Source: an uncultured Ruminococcus sp. (lineage in GTDB: Bacteria > Bacillota > Clostridia > Oscillospirales > Acutalibacteraceae). Taken from it: a stretch of 64,000 nucleotides of DNA. The position numbers and the translations under genes were made by a program. The stretch spans positions 10,554-74,553 of the forward strand of contig UQCF01000013.1 in assembly GCA_900539465.1 (NCBI GenBank), written 5' to 3'. Below, piece after piece: positions 24,322 through 32,421 of this stretch (its first letter is position 1; the number at the start of each line of letters is the position of its first letter). The notes beneath the pieces were generated by a model, which saw only the letters and a list, made by a program, of their open reading frames with translations, ran no database searches and was not told where the DNA came from.

Positions 24322-24337
24322 ATATGGGTCATATGAT

Positions 24338-24400
24338 ACGGAAGTAGTATGTTATGTACTGTTGTTCCGTTAATATCCCCGTATTTGCGGGGTGGAGGAG
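24338..24400 (+). promoter_or_regulatory. Structured 5' leader with two hairpins before the NUDIX gene
   Basis: Two stems lie back to back in the ~80-base leader: ACGGAA (24338-24343) with TTCCGT (24365-24370), extended inside by AGTA...TACT; then CCCCG (24377-24381) with CGGGG (24388-24392). The GGAGGAG ribosome binding site starts two bases later at 24394. Stacked so close to the ribosome site, they could control translation. No known riboswitch class is recognisable by eye. Confidence 0.45.
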
Positions 24401-24407
24401 AAAGAAC

Positions 24408-25145
24408 ATGCTTGGGAAATATGTTCGCGTTAAGGTGACCCATCCCATTCATTCTCACAGTTCCGAAGAAAATATTACTTATGACCTGAACTTCGGTCAG
24501 GTCGAGGGCGGCAAGCGATTCAATTCGTCTGTTAAAGGTGCTTATATTATGGGTATAAGCCATCCGGTGAGAAGCTTTGACGGCAGGGTCATAGCGGTGG
24601 TGCGCTACAACGGCTCAAATTCTGTTTATCTCGTTGTTGCACCTAAAAGTACAAGATTTATAAATATCGACATCATAAGCTCAATGACGTTTGCGCTTGA
24701 GGGGCGCAAATATTCTCTAGAATGTCTATATGAACGCTCTTGCGGAGCGGTGGTGTTCAGAGAAATAGGCGGCATGACACGCTTTTTGCTTATCAAAAAC
24801 CGAAGGAGCGCACACTGGGGCTTCCCTAAAGGTCATGTTGAAATGGGCGAGACAGATCAGCAGACGGCTTACAGAGAGGTACTTGAGGAAACGGGTATTC
24901 ACGTCAAATTTTTGCCGGATTTTGTAACGCGCTCTCAATACAGCATACAGGGCAAGGTTGAGAAAAGCGTAAGTATTTTTCTTGCGACAACCGACGACAC
25001 GAGCACTATAATCCAAAAAGAAGAAATTGAAGATTATGTTTGGCTCGGTTACGAAAAGGCGCAGGCACGGCTTAAATTTGAAAACGACCACGCCATACTC
25101 GACAAAGCGGCGGAGTATATAAGAAAAAATAATATTAAAGGATAA
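24408..25145 (+). CDS. Pyrophosphatase-like domain fused to a NUDIX hydrolase
   Basis: 245 residues from the ATG after GGAGGAG. The C-terminal half is a NUDIX domain with a complete box G142-x5-E-x7-REVLEETG (142-164). The N-terminal ~105 residues (MLGKYVRVKVTHPIHSHS, YDLNFGQVEG, AYIMGISHPV, GRVIAVVRYN) resemble the small stand-alone proteins annotated as inorganic pyrophosphatase-like in Firmicutes. NUDIX enzymes cleave nucleoside diphosphate-X compounds such as ADP-ribose or (d)NTPs. The substrate is unknown. The exporter gene begins nine bases after the stop codon. Confidence 0.85.
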   Translation: MLGKYVRVKVTHPIHSHSSEENITYDLNFGQVEGGKRFNSSVKGAYIMGISHPVRSFDGRVIAVVRYNGSNSVYLVVAPKSTRFINIDIISSMTFALEGRKYSLECLYERSCGAVVFREIGGMTRFLLIKNRRSAHWGFPKGHVEMGETDQQTAYREVLEETGIHVKFLPDFVTRSQYSIQGKVEKSVSIFLATTDDTSTIIQKEEIEDYVWLGYEKAQARLKFENDHAILDKAAEYIRKNNIKG

Positions 25146-25154
25146 GGTGACACT

Positions 25155-25652
25155 ATGGATTCTATGGTTGAATCATTCGTTACCCTAATGCGCGATAAAT
25201 TGCCGGGCGAGCTGGTAGTGTTTATTATTTCACTGCTCCCGGTGTTGGAATTACGCGGAGGTCTGATAGCCGCAAGTCTTCTCGACATTGAATGGTACAG
25301 AGCATTTATCTTTTGCTTTTTGGGCAATATGCTGCCAATACCGTTTATTCTTCTTTTTATCAGAAAAATACTTGACGTTATGAGGCGGCACGGTCCGTTT
25401 AAAAAGATTGTTGACTTGCTCGAACGCAAGGCAGAAAAACATTCTAAAAAAATTGACCAATACAAGTTGTGGGGCTTGTTTATTTTGGTGGCAATCCCCT
25501 TGCCGGGCACAGGTGCATGGACGGGCGCGCTGGTTGCCGCACTTATGGATATAAGAATAAAACACGCATTCCCGGTTATAGGCGCAGGCGTTATAATGGC
25601 AGGCATAATAGTTGCCTTGCTGTCATACGGCGCGGTGGGATTATTCGGATAA
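25155..25652 (+). CDS. Small multidrug export-type membrane protein (Sm_multidrug_ex)
   Basis: 165 residues with about four hydrophobic segments. Family features are SLLPVLELRGG near residue 30, GNMLPIPFILLF, a basic cytoplasmic loop (VMRRHGPFKKIVDLLERK) and the strongly conserved IPLPGTGAWTGAL. The family is named for drug export but is poorly characterised and related to DedA-like membrane proteins. AAGGTGA precedes the ATG and the NUDIX gene is immediately upstream, so the two share a transcript. Confidence 0.85.
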   Translation: MDSMVESFVTLMRDKLPGELVVFIISLLPVLELRGGLIAASLLDIEWYRAFIFCFLGNMLPIPFILLFIRKILDVMRRHGPFKKIVDLLERKAEKHSKKIDQYKLWGLFILVAIPLPGTGAWTGALVAALMDIRIKHAFPVIGAGVIMAGIIVALLSYGAVGLFG

Positions 25653-25657
25653 AAATT

Positions 25658-25704
25658 AAGCTATAAATTACAGCGAGTTATACTCAACGTAATTTATAGC
25701 TTTT
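25658..25704. repeat. Dispersed terminator-like palindrome, copy 4
   Basis: AAGCTATAAATTAC (25658-25671) and GTAATTTATAGCTT (25689-25702) are perfectly complementary; the loop contains GAGT...ACTC. It lies between two convergent genes, five bases after one stop and ten before the other, so it can serve both strands. Confidence 0.85.
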
Positions 25705-25713
25705 GTTTATATA

Positions 25714-26280
25714 TCAGGCTTTTTTCTCAAGAGTCTTGATTACCCTGCACGGATTGCCGACGGCAACCACGCCGCTCGGTATATCTTTTGTCACAACACT
25801 GCCCGCACCGATAACCGTGTCGTCGCCTACGGTAACTCCCGGTAAAATAATCGCGCCTGCGCCTATCCAGCAGCGTTTGCCGATTTTAACGGGAAGGTTA
25901 TACTGCATACCCTTTTCGCGCTCCTCGGCAGAGAGCGGATGCGCCGCCGTTGCAATGGTGACGTTCGGTGCAATCATTGTATGGTCGCCGACATAAATGT
26001 GCGTATCGTCAACCAAGGTGAGATTAAAGTTTACATAAACGTGTTTGCCGAAGTGAACGTGCTTGCCGCCCCAGTTTGCCCTGAGCGGAGGCTCTATGTA
26101 GCAATCGTCGCCGATCTCCGCAAACATCTCTTTTAAAAGCGCGTCGCGCTCTTTTTGCTGTGACGGGCGCAAGCTGTTGTAGTCATAAAGCTTTTCGACA
26201 AACCGAGACTGATAAGCGAGCAGCTCGCCGTCGCCGCTGTTGTAAATTTCTCCGGAATGCATTTTGTCATAAAGAGTCAT
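25714..26280 (-). CDS. Sugar O-acetyltransferase (maltose/galactoside type, LbH)
   Basis: 188 residues from the second ATG, which is eight bases after AAGGA. The N-terminus TLYDKMHSGEIYNSGDGEL is the Mac domain of maltose O-acetyltransferases. A left-handed beta-helix of hexapeptide repeats follows, including HFGKHVYVNFNLTLVDD, the catalytic-His region TIATAAHPL (about 110-118) and GAGSVVTKDIPSGVVAVGNP. It transfers acetyl from acetyl-CoA to sugars. The start lies within the end of the XRE gene, giving a 14-base overlap and likely coupling. Confidence 0.93.
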   Translation of the reverse strand: MTLYDKMHSGEIYNSGDGELLAYQSRFVEKLYDYNSLRPSQQKERDALLKEMFAEIGDDCYIEPPLRANWGGKHVHFGKHVYVNFNLTLVDDTHIYVGDHTMIAPNVTIATAAHPLSAEEREKGMQYNLPVKIGKRCWIGAGAIILPGVTVGDDTVIGAGSVVTKDIPSGVVAVGNPCRVIKTLEKKA

Positions 26281-26944
26281 TCTCATTATCCTTTATATTT
26301 ATTTTATTCGCATTTTTTTGCTTGTGTTTTATGCGCCTTAAAATATACCAAAGCACTGCGAGCACCTGAAGCACCGCGGCAATTAAAAATATTGCCGAGC
26401 CGCCGTCTACACTTGCGCCGAATTGCCCCATCGTTATAAAAACAGAAAGCACCGTGCCCCAAATTATAACCGAAACCGAAATAAGAGAAACAAATTTTTT
26501 CCACCAAATCTCAGAAAAAACCGTCTGCACAATTCCGCTTATCGGCACTGCAAAAATAAATGCTATCCAGCAACGTGAGTTTTCTGTGCCGATTAATCCG
26601 AGAATTATTTTAACCAAAAAATAAACCGTAACCGCGACAAGCCAAACAAGACCGACCGACAGCAAATTTATGAGAAGTCTTTTTCTTTTTATTAAGCTGA
26701 AATTTTTAATTTCGGGCAGTTTATCTTCGTCCGAAATTAAAAAGTCATCGATCCGAACTCCGTAAATTTTTGAAAGCTCATACAGCACAAAAATATCCGG
26801 CGTGCCCTCTGCACGCTCCCATTTTGAAACGGATTTATCCGAGTAATTTATCTTCTCTGCAAGCTCGGATTGCGTCAGCCCTGCCGTGTTGCGGTAGCGC
26901 ACAAGGTTTTTTGCAATATTTTTTTTGATATTGTTATCTGCCAA
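26267..26944 (-). CDS. XRE-family regulator with membrane-embedded C-terminus
   Basis: 225 residues. The N-terminal HTH_3 domain (about 11-66) contains YRNTAGLTQSELAEKINYSD and KSVSKWERAEGTP. The remainder is hydrophobic, with about four predicted membrane helices (around 90-113, 121-140, 146-167 and 180-205) and a Lys/Asn-rich tail. Such proteins may couple an envelope signal to transcription. It overlaps the acetyltransferase gene downstream and is divergent from trhA. The triple TCGGTAG[AG]G array at 27051-27100 lies in its upstream region and is a candidate binding site. Confidence 0.85.
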   Translation of the reverse strand: MADNNIKKNIAKNLVRYRNTAGLTQSELAEKINYSDKSVSKWERAEGTPDIFVLYELSKIYGVRIDDFLISDEDKLPEIKNFSLIKRKRLLINLLSVGLVWLVAVTVYFLVKIILGLIGTENSRCWIAFIFAVPISGIVQTVFSEIWWKKFVSLISVSVIIWGTVLSVFITMGQFGASVDGGSAIFLIAAVLQVLAVLWYILRRIKHKQKNANKINIKDNENDSL

Positions 26945-27050
26945 AACGCCGCCTCTTCTCTTTTGTTTTCAAATAGAATTATACCGTACCCGTGCGTTTT
27001 ATTCAAGTGAACAAAGTGTAAAAAATGCTTATACAGCGCCGATTCTACTC

Positions 27051-27100
27051 TCGGTAGAGCCGCAAAAACAATCGGTAGAGCGCAAAACATATCGGTAGGG
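27051..27100. promoter_or_regulatory. Three direct repeats TCGGTAG[AG]G between XRE regulator and trhA
   Basis: TCGGTAGAG at 27051-27059, TCGGTAGAG at 27072-27080 and TCGGTAGGG at 27092-27100. Starts are 21 and 20 bases apart, about two helical turns, so all three face the same side of the DNA. The first is preceded by CTAC, giving a short inverted repeat. The position in a divergent intergenic region suggests an operator array. Confidence 0.6.
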
Positions 27101-27176
27101 TGACATTTGCCGCAGACAGCAATAAAATAATGACATAACGCACCGCGTTCATCTTTACAAAAAACGGAGTGATTTT

Positions 27177-27848
27177 ATGTCAAGAACAAAACTTGCAGAC
27201 AGGGTTCTGCCGAGGTATTCCAAAGAAGAAGAAATAATCAACATGGTTTCGCACATTGTCGGCGGAGCATTCGGAATTTGGGCTCTTGTGAGCTGCATTT
27301 ATGTTTCGGTAAAAGAAGGAGATATTTTTTCGCTTATAAGCAGTATTGTTTACGGGCTTTCAATGATTTTTCTTTACTGTATGTCCAGCATATATCATGG
27401 GCTTAATGTTTCGATAGCAAAAAAAGTTTTTCAAATTATAGACCACTGCGCCGTGTTTATTTTGATTGCGGGAACATACACGCCGATACTCCTTTGCGGT
27501 GTGCGAAAATTCAGCCCTGTCACAAGCTATGTTATGCTTGCCGCCGTTTGGGCTGTGACCGCTCTCGGGATTGTGCTCAACTCAATCGACCTTAAAAAAT
27601 TCAGAGTTTTTTCTATGATATGCTACCTTGTTATAGGCTGGCTGATAATTGTTGAGATATACCCTCTTTATTTAAATTTCGGCATTGAACCGATAGCTTA
27701 TCTTTTTGTCGGCGGAGTTTGCTACACTCTCGGCGCAATACTTTACGGCCTCGGAAAAAAGAAAAAATATTTTCACAGCATTTTTCACTTTTTTGTTTTG
27801 GCGGGTTCGGTGTTCCAGTACCTTTGCATAGCGCTTTATATGTTATAA
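27177..27848 (+). CDS. trhA: PAQR-family membrane homeostasis protein TrhA (hemolysin III)
   Basis: 223 residues with seven hydrophobic segments. The family signature is clear: EEIINMVSHIVGG near residue 20, SSIYHGL (about 71-77), KVFQIIDHCAVFILIAGTYTP (about 85-105, region) and a C-terminal HSIFHFFVLAGSVFQY. The conserved His and Asp residues form the PAQR metal site. In bacteria TrhA/YqfA contributes to membrane fluidity balance. GGAG precedes the ATG. The gene stands alone between the operator array and a terminator. Confidence 0.93.
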   Translation: MSRTKLADRVLPRYSKEEEIINMVSHIVGGAFGIWALVSCIYVSVKEGDIFSLISSIVYGLSMIFLYCMSSIYHGLNVSIAKKVFQIIDHCAVFILIAGTYTPILLCGVRKFSPVTSYVMLAAVWAVTALGIVLNSIDLKKFRVFSMICYLVIGWLIIVEIYPLYLNFGIEPIAYLFVGGVCYTLGAILYGLGKKKKYFHSIFHFFVLAGSVFQYLCIALYML

Positions 27849-27858
27849 GCTTTATAAA

Positions 27859-27903
27859 AAATTCGTCTCGCGGCGGCCTGTTAAAACCCTGCGAGGCGAA
27901 TTT
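27859..27903. terminator. Bidirectional terminator between trhA and the DUF5131 gene
   Basis: AAATTCGTCTCGC (27859-27871) and GCGAGGCGAATTT (27891-27903) pair along 13 bases with a single G-T wobble, flanked by A- and T-rich ends. The right arm lies inside the last codons of the DUF5131 gene. Confidence 0.8.
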
Positions 27904-28666
27904 CTTCTGTCTGCTCCGGCGCGGAGTCCGCACCGACCTTGTAATCTATTCCTGCCTTTTTTGCCTGAGCGATTTGATACTTCCTTTTAACAAAATATGT
28001 TTTGCCGTCTTTTAAAAAATGTGCGCCTGTTTGATGAAAGCAAAACGGAACGTCTTTTTCTATGCACTGCGCTCGCAAAGAAAGAATCCAGTTATAATCG
28101 CACACTCTTGCGCTCATGCCCGATTCTCCGCTTGCGGCAACCTCTTCGATTTGCGGCGACAGATATTTTGATATATCAATTTTTTCAATCAGCGGTGCGG
28201 CAATAATTGTTTTGTGTTTTATCGGCAAAGAGAGAAATATCGGCAGCCTGTAATCTGCCGCCTTTTGATTTTCGACCGTGCAACCGACAATGACATTTTC
28301 ATAGCCGTCGCCCCAATCCTTCGGCAAGCATTGAGATAAACGGTCAATTCGCTTCGTAAAGAAATAAAACATACAGTCGCTTCGCTGTTTCATCATTTGC
28401 CAGCAGTCTTTTCGCCACTCGTCAGCGTCTGCCAATAAAAAATCCGAAGTGAAGCAGGTAAACACAAGACTGCCCGGCTCTGTTTTGTAGCTGCCGTCGC
28501 GTTTCTTTTTAACGGGTAAATTAAAATTGCCGGTTTTTCGGCACTCACTGCTTAAAATTTCAGAGCCGTACATCTCGTCCTGACGGTAGACATAGCAGTA
28601 TTTGCACCCGGGGCTTATTTTTGTGCAGCCGTGCCACGGATTCCAGCTGACAGATTTACTTGACAA
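27881..28666 (-). CDS. DUF5131 (phage Gp37/Gp68-like) protein
   Basis: About 261 residues. No ATG is available near the conserved N-terminus. A TTG at 28666, eight bases after a GGGGG ribosome binding site, is the best start; a TTG two codons earlier is too close. The family core is clear: SWNPWHGCTKISPGCKYCYV with its Cys cluster (reminiscent of radical SAM CxxxCxxC), VFTCFTSDFLL, YFFTKRIDRL and VIVGCTVENQKAADYRL. It is found in phages and in many bacterial genomes; its reaction is unknown. No phage genes surround it here, so it is probably resident. Downstream it ends in the shared terminator. Confidence 0.8.
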   Translation of the reverse strand: MSSKSVSWNPWHGCTKISPGCKYCYVYRQDEMYGSEILSSECRKTGNFNLPVKKKRDGSYKTEPGSLVFTCFTSDFLLADADEWRKDCWQMMKQRSDCMFYFFTKRIDRLSQCLPKDWGDGYENVIVGCTVENQKAADYRLPIFLSLPIKHKTIIAAPLIEKIDISKYLSPQIEEVAASGESGMSARVCDYNWILSLRAQCIEKDVPFCFHQTGAHFLKDGKTYFVKRKYQIAQAKKAGIDYKVGADSAPEQTEEIRLAGF

Positions 28667-28686
28667 ATGCAAAGCCCCCTTTTCTT

Positions 28687-28722
28687 TAAAAATGCACGGA
28701 CAAAGTAATCCCTTGCCCGTGC
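28687..28722 (-). terminator. Terminator of the CorC-like membrane protein gene
   Basis: GCACGG (28694-28699) and CCGTGC (28717-28722) form the stem read on the minus strand, followed by ATTTTT. It lies seven bases beyond the stop codon. Confidence 0.75.
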
Positions 28723-28729
28723 CGTTTTA

Positions 28730-30118
28730 TTATTTATCTTCTTTGTTCTTTTCTTTTTTTGTTTTTTCATTTTCATTTTCGGTTGAAGGGAGTATCTCTA
28801 CCCTGACCTTGTCGATGCGGCGCTCGTCAACACTTAAAACCGTAAGCTTGAGGTTCTTATAATTCACCTCATAGGTCTTGCCCTCTTCGGGCAAAAGGCC
28901 GAGCTCTTTAATTATAAAGCCCGCTACGGTGTCATAGCTGCCCTCCGGCAATTCCGTGCCGGTCAGCTCCGCAACCTCTTCAAGGTTGGTCATGCCGTCT
29001 ATTGTGAAAGTCGTTTCGTTTATCTTTGAGATTTCTTCGTCTTCATCGTCATACTCATCCTGAATATTGCCGACAATCGCCTCAACAATATCTTCGAGTG
29101 TGACTATGCCTGCCGTGCCGCCGTATTCGTCAACAACAACGGCCATCTGCGTGCGCTTCTCTGTCATCTCTTTAAACAAATCACCGCAGATTTTAGACTC
29201 CGGCACATACATCGGCGTTCTCATAATATCTCTGAGCGATTTTGCGGGCATTTTTTTGCCGACATACGCGAGCAAATCCTTAACATAAACTATGCCGATA
29301 ATATTATCCTGGTCGTCTTCATAAACGGGGATTCTCGAATAGCCCTCGCTCACTGCGGTATCGACAACCTCCGATAAATCGTCGCCGACTTCAACCGCAA
29401 CCATATCGGTTCTGTGGGTCATAATGTCGCCTGCGTCAAGGTCGTCAAACTCAAAGATGTTGTTAATCATCTCTTTTTGAACGTCCTCGATAACGCCCTT
29501 TTCACCGCCGACGTCAACCATCATTCTGATTTCTTCCTCGGTCACCGTCTCTTCATCGGCGTGGGGATTAAACCCGAGCAGCCTGACGACGGCATTTGTG
29601 GACACCGAAAGAATTTTAACAAGCGGGGCAAAAAGCTTTGAGAAAAGCAAGAGAATATCTACAATTTTAAACGAAATTTTTTCCGGAACCTGCATTGCAA
29701 TTTTTTTCGGAACAAGCTCGCCCAAAACAAGAGAGAAATATGACATTATTATTGTGACGATAATAACGGCAATTCCGTTTATAAGCCCCTCACCCAAAGC
29801 ATTGTAAACAACTGTGCCGCGCAAAGCGTCGGTTATCATAGAGGCAAAGGTCGTTGAAGCCGACGCCGAGGTCAAGAACCCGGCGAGGGTAACGCCTATT
29901 TGAATTGTTGACAAAAATTTTGATGAGTTCTCTGTGAGCTTCACTATTTTTTTTGCTTTTTTGTTGCCGTCCTCTGCCATTTTATCAATCTTGTTATCGT
30001 TAAGAGAGATAATAGCAAGCTCGCTCATTGCAAAAAATGCATTTACCAAAATAAGAGCCAGCAATATAACAAGTTTTACTATTATATTGCCTGCGCTCAT
30101 ACTTCCGGGGTCATCCAT
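28730..30118 (-). CDS. CNNM/CorC-type membrane protein (DUF21-CBS pair-CorC_HlyC)
   Basis: 462 residues. The N-terminal DUF21 domain has about four membrane segments (LALILVNAFFAMSELAIISL at the start, YFSLVLGELVPKKIAM near 160). Two CBS domains follow (DIMTHRTDMVAVEV and LRDIMRTPMYVPESK regions), with VVDEYGGTAGIVTLEDIVEAIVG at the second. The CorC_HlyC domain and an acidic/basic tail end the protein. Family members are implicated in Mg2+ or Co2+ efflux. AAAGGAG precedes the ATG. It lies 28 bases after the propeller gene in the same direction and may be cotranscribed. Confidence 0.93.
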   Translation of the reverse strand: MDDPGSMSAGNIIVKLVILLALILVNAFFAMSELAIISLNDNKIDKMAEDGNKKAKKIVKLTENSSKFLSTIQIGVTLAGFLTSASASTTFASMITDALRGTVVYNALGEGLINGIAVIIVTIIMSYFSLVLGELVPKKIAMQVPEKISFKIVDILLLFSKLFAPLVKILSVSTNAVVRLLGFNPHADEETVTEEEIRMMVDVGGEKGVIEDVQKEMINNIFEFDDLDAGDIMTHRTDMVAVEVGDDLSEVVDTAVSEGYSRIPVYEDDQDNIIGIVYVKDLLAYVGKKMPAKSLRDIMRTPMYVPESKICGDLFKEMTEKRTQMAVVVDEYGGTAGIVTLEDIVEAIVGNIQDEYDDEDEEISKINETTFTIDGMTNLEEVAELTGTELPEGSYDTVAGFIIKELGLLPEEGKTYEVNYKNLKLTVLSVDERRIDKVRVEILPSTENENEKTKKEKNKEDK

Positions 30119-30146
30119 ATAGGACTTTCTCCTTTCACGGCTTTAA

Positions 30147-32351
30147 TCAGCCTTCAATCATATTATAATATTTTGCCATCCAATAAGGAAGCATAAAGTT
30201 GTTGCCTACTTCAAGATTCATGCCCTTGCTGCAGCTTACGCCGGGGAACATCGGGCGCGAATTCGGGTTAAGGTCTTTTTCTTTTTTAAGCAGCTCCTCG
30301 CATCCGCAGTCGCAAACAAAGCGGTTGCCGTCACTGTTGCAGATTCTGCGCTCATGCGGCTCAAGCGGCTCAAAGAGCTGCGGTGCCATGCCGAGAGCCT
30401 CGGGTGCATAATCCCACTTGAGGTCTGTTCTGTGGCTGTTGTAAACCTCCCACGAGATAAGGTCGAGCGGGAAGTCAACAAGCTCGTTTACTACAACGTC
30501 AAGGTCGCAGTTCTCGCCCGTGAGTGAGCCGTAGATAACATTGAATATAGCATTGTGCTCTATTCTTTCCTCTCTCCAGTGGTGGGTAAGTCCCATGGTT
30601 ATAAGCGAGCGAACCGAGGGATCGTCGCAATACTTGAGCAGCGGGAAAACCGTGAGGAAGCAAAGCTGATCGTCAATGTGAAGCAGATGTCCGTCGGGGA
30701 TTCTGTACTGCATGGCGTTCATGCCGTAGTGATGGTCGCTGAGAAGCTCTTTGAACATCTCACTGTATTTTTTATCGCCCGTCATGTGCTCTGCGGTCTT
30801 GAGAAAAGAGAGTATCTCAAGAGAGTTTGTGCCCTTTTCATAAATCCACTTATGATTGCAGTTGAGGTCATGCGGATTCCAGTTAGCCCATGTTGTGGGT
30901 TTGCCGTCTACATCAACAAGGCGGAAGTCGTTATCCAGAATATGGTCCATTATTTTTCTGACAACATCCGCAATCTCTTTTTTCTCTTCTTCATTTGCGC
31001 AAAGGTCAAAGTAGTTTGAGTATGCAAAGAGGTGACCTGTCATTTCATCGGAAGATGTTTCGCCGAGCCACTCTATTTTGCCGTCTTCTTTAAGGTGCCA
31101 CTCTTCTATATTCTCTGCCTGCTGGAAGCCGACCTCATCGGAATATCTGAGTGCTCTTGCGGTGAAACCGTCTTTGCCGGTGATGGTGGTGAGCTTAATC
31201 ATCGCCTTGAGTGAGCGGCGAGCCTTTTCGAGTATCTTTTTATCTTTTGTTACCGCATATTCAAAGCAAAGAGTCGAAAGATAAATGCCTGTCCAAAGTC
31301 CGTCATTGTCACTGGTGCCGACAAAGCCCTCGTTCTCGTCAACAACGCCGCATCTCTTGAGCTCTCTGCTAAGAGAATAGCCGTCCTTGCGTATGCAGTA
31401 TTTTTCTGCGATTTCGCGGTAATAATTTGCCTTTTGTGCAAGGGTCATCTGCTTTTTCTCTATTATGCTGAGGCCCTCTTTTGTGGCTACGCAAATCATT
31501 TTGCCGTCGTCCGACACCGCAACGTCTGTTGCATAGGGGCTCGGGAGCCAGCGCTTGTAGCCGTAATATGTAAGAACACCGTTGTGCTGATGAATAAGAC
31601 CTGTTGTTGTTGCAAAATATCTGTCGCCGTCTTTTGCAACTGCCATGCCTGTTATATTTGCGTCGGGAAGACCCTGTGTATTGCCGCTGTTGAGCCAGTA
31701 GCTCTTATCGTCATAAACGCACATGCCCTTGTCTGTGCCAATCCATACGTTGCCTGCATTGTCGTATTCAACACAGGTAACGGTGTCGCTTACAAGACCC
31801 GTTATGTCTGCCATAAGCTCCGACCAGTGCCAGCGTTTGCCCGTAAGAGCATGAAGTCCGCCGCCAAGAGTGCCGACATAAACGCGGTTGTCGTTAAGAA
31901 CGGCCATGCAGCTGCCGTCGCCGGGCACACCGAGTTTAAGGTCATAGTCTGCCGCGCCTGCGGGCTTTCTGTAAAGAATGGTTTTTGTGAGAAGCCATGT
32001 TGTGCCGTCGCCGTCGATTTTCATGTCAACGATGTCGGCATTAAATTCTCTTTCGCTTACGCGGCGCTTGCCGTTAAACTCTATAAGGCGGTTCTCTGCG
32101 CCGACAAACACATGGTTGTTGTCATCGCAAAAAAGCATATTTACATGCGCTTCGTTGCCTACGTCAACATGTACGAACTTATCGCCCTCAAGGCGCGAAA
32201 GTCCCTTCTGCGTGCCGACGTATAAAACACCCTTTTTATCAAATGCCAAAGCAGTTGCCAGGTTGGAGCGCAAGCCCTGCTCTGTTGTATAAACTTTTCT
32301 CGAAAACTGCTCAAACGACCCTACATGAAGGCAATTTTGGTATTTTTTCAT
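30147..32351 (-). CDS. Cytoplasmic propeller plus alpha/alpha-toroid protein, uncharacterised
   Basis: 734 residues from the ATG with AGAGGAG upstream; no signal peptide or membrane helix. The first ~320 residues hold repeats of the two-component-regulator-propeller kind (NLATALAFDKKGVLYVGTQ, TVTCVEYDNAGNVWIGTDKG, TDVAVSDDGKMICVATKEG). The C-terminal ~400 residues look like a six-hairpin alpha/alpha toroid, with GTSDNDGLWTGIYLS, SSDEMTGHLFAYSNY and NWNPHDLNCNHKWIY as glycosidase-like acidic or aromatic stretches. Reg_prop repeats normally sit in periplasmic parts of hybrid kinases; here they are joined to an enzyme-like half in the cytoplasm. It has its own promoter next to the glycogen operon. 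Function unknown; a carbohydrate role is inference. Confidence 0.6.
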   Translation of the reverse strand: MKKYQNCLHVGSFEQFSRKVYTTEQGLRSNLATALAFDKKGVLYVGTQKGLSRLEGDKFVHVDVGNEAHVNMLFCDDNNHVFVGAENRLIEFNGKRRVSEREFNADIVDMKIDGDGTTWLLTKTILYRKPAGAADYDLKLGVPGDGSCMAVLNDNRVYVGTLGGGLHALTGKRWHWSELMADITGLVSDTVTCVEYDNAGNVWIGTDKGMCVYDDKSYWLNSGNTQGLPDANITGMAVAKDGDRYFATTTGLIHQHNGVLTYYGYKRWLPSPYATDVAVSDDGKMICVATKEGLSIIEKKQMTLAQKANYYREIAEKYCIRKDGYSLSRELKRCGVVDENEGFVGTSDNDGLWTGIYLSTLCFEYAVTKDKKILEKARRSLKAMIKLTTITGKDGFTARALRYSDEVGFQQAENIEEWHLKEDGKIEWLGETSSDEMTGHLFAYSNYFDLCANEEEKKEIADVVRKIMDHILDNDFRLVDVDGKPTTWANWNPHDLNCNHKWIYEKGTNSLEILSFLKTAEHMTGDKKYSEMFKELLSDHHYGMNAMQYRIPDGHLLHIDDQLCFLTVFPLLKYCDDPSVRSLITMGLTHHWREERIEHNAIFNVIYGSLTGENCDLDVVVNELVDFPLDLISWEVYNSHRTDLKWDYAPEALGMAPQLFEPLEPHERRICNSDGNRFVCDCGCEELLKKEKDLNPNSRPMFPGVSCSKGMNLEVGNNFMLPYWMAKYYNMIEG

Positions 32352-32383
32352 CAATCCGTCTCCTCTAAGCAAATATTTTAGAC

Positions 32384-32412
32384 ATTATATATTTTTTTAA
32401 CGTTTTAGTCAA
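32384..32412 (-). promoter_or_regulatory. Promoter of the propeller-toroid gene
   Basis: On the minus strand TTGACT (32407-32412), a 17-base spacer and TATAAT (32384-32389), 32 bases before the ATG. It separates this gene from the upstream glycogen operon. Confidence 0.72.
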
Positions 32413-32421
32413 GCTTGCGCC

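Noticed and set aside
27881..28666. Prophage remnant suggested by the DUF5131/Gp37-like gene
   Set aside because: No other phage genes, attachment repeats or composition change surround it.
31434..32225. 263-codon plus-strand reading frame opposite the propeller-toroid gene
   Set aside because: Antisense to a gene with clear repeats and ribosome site; no plausible start context or domain.
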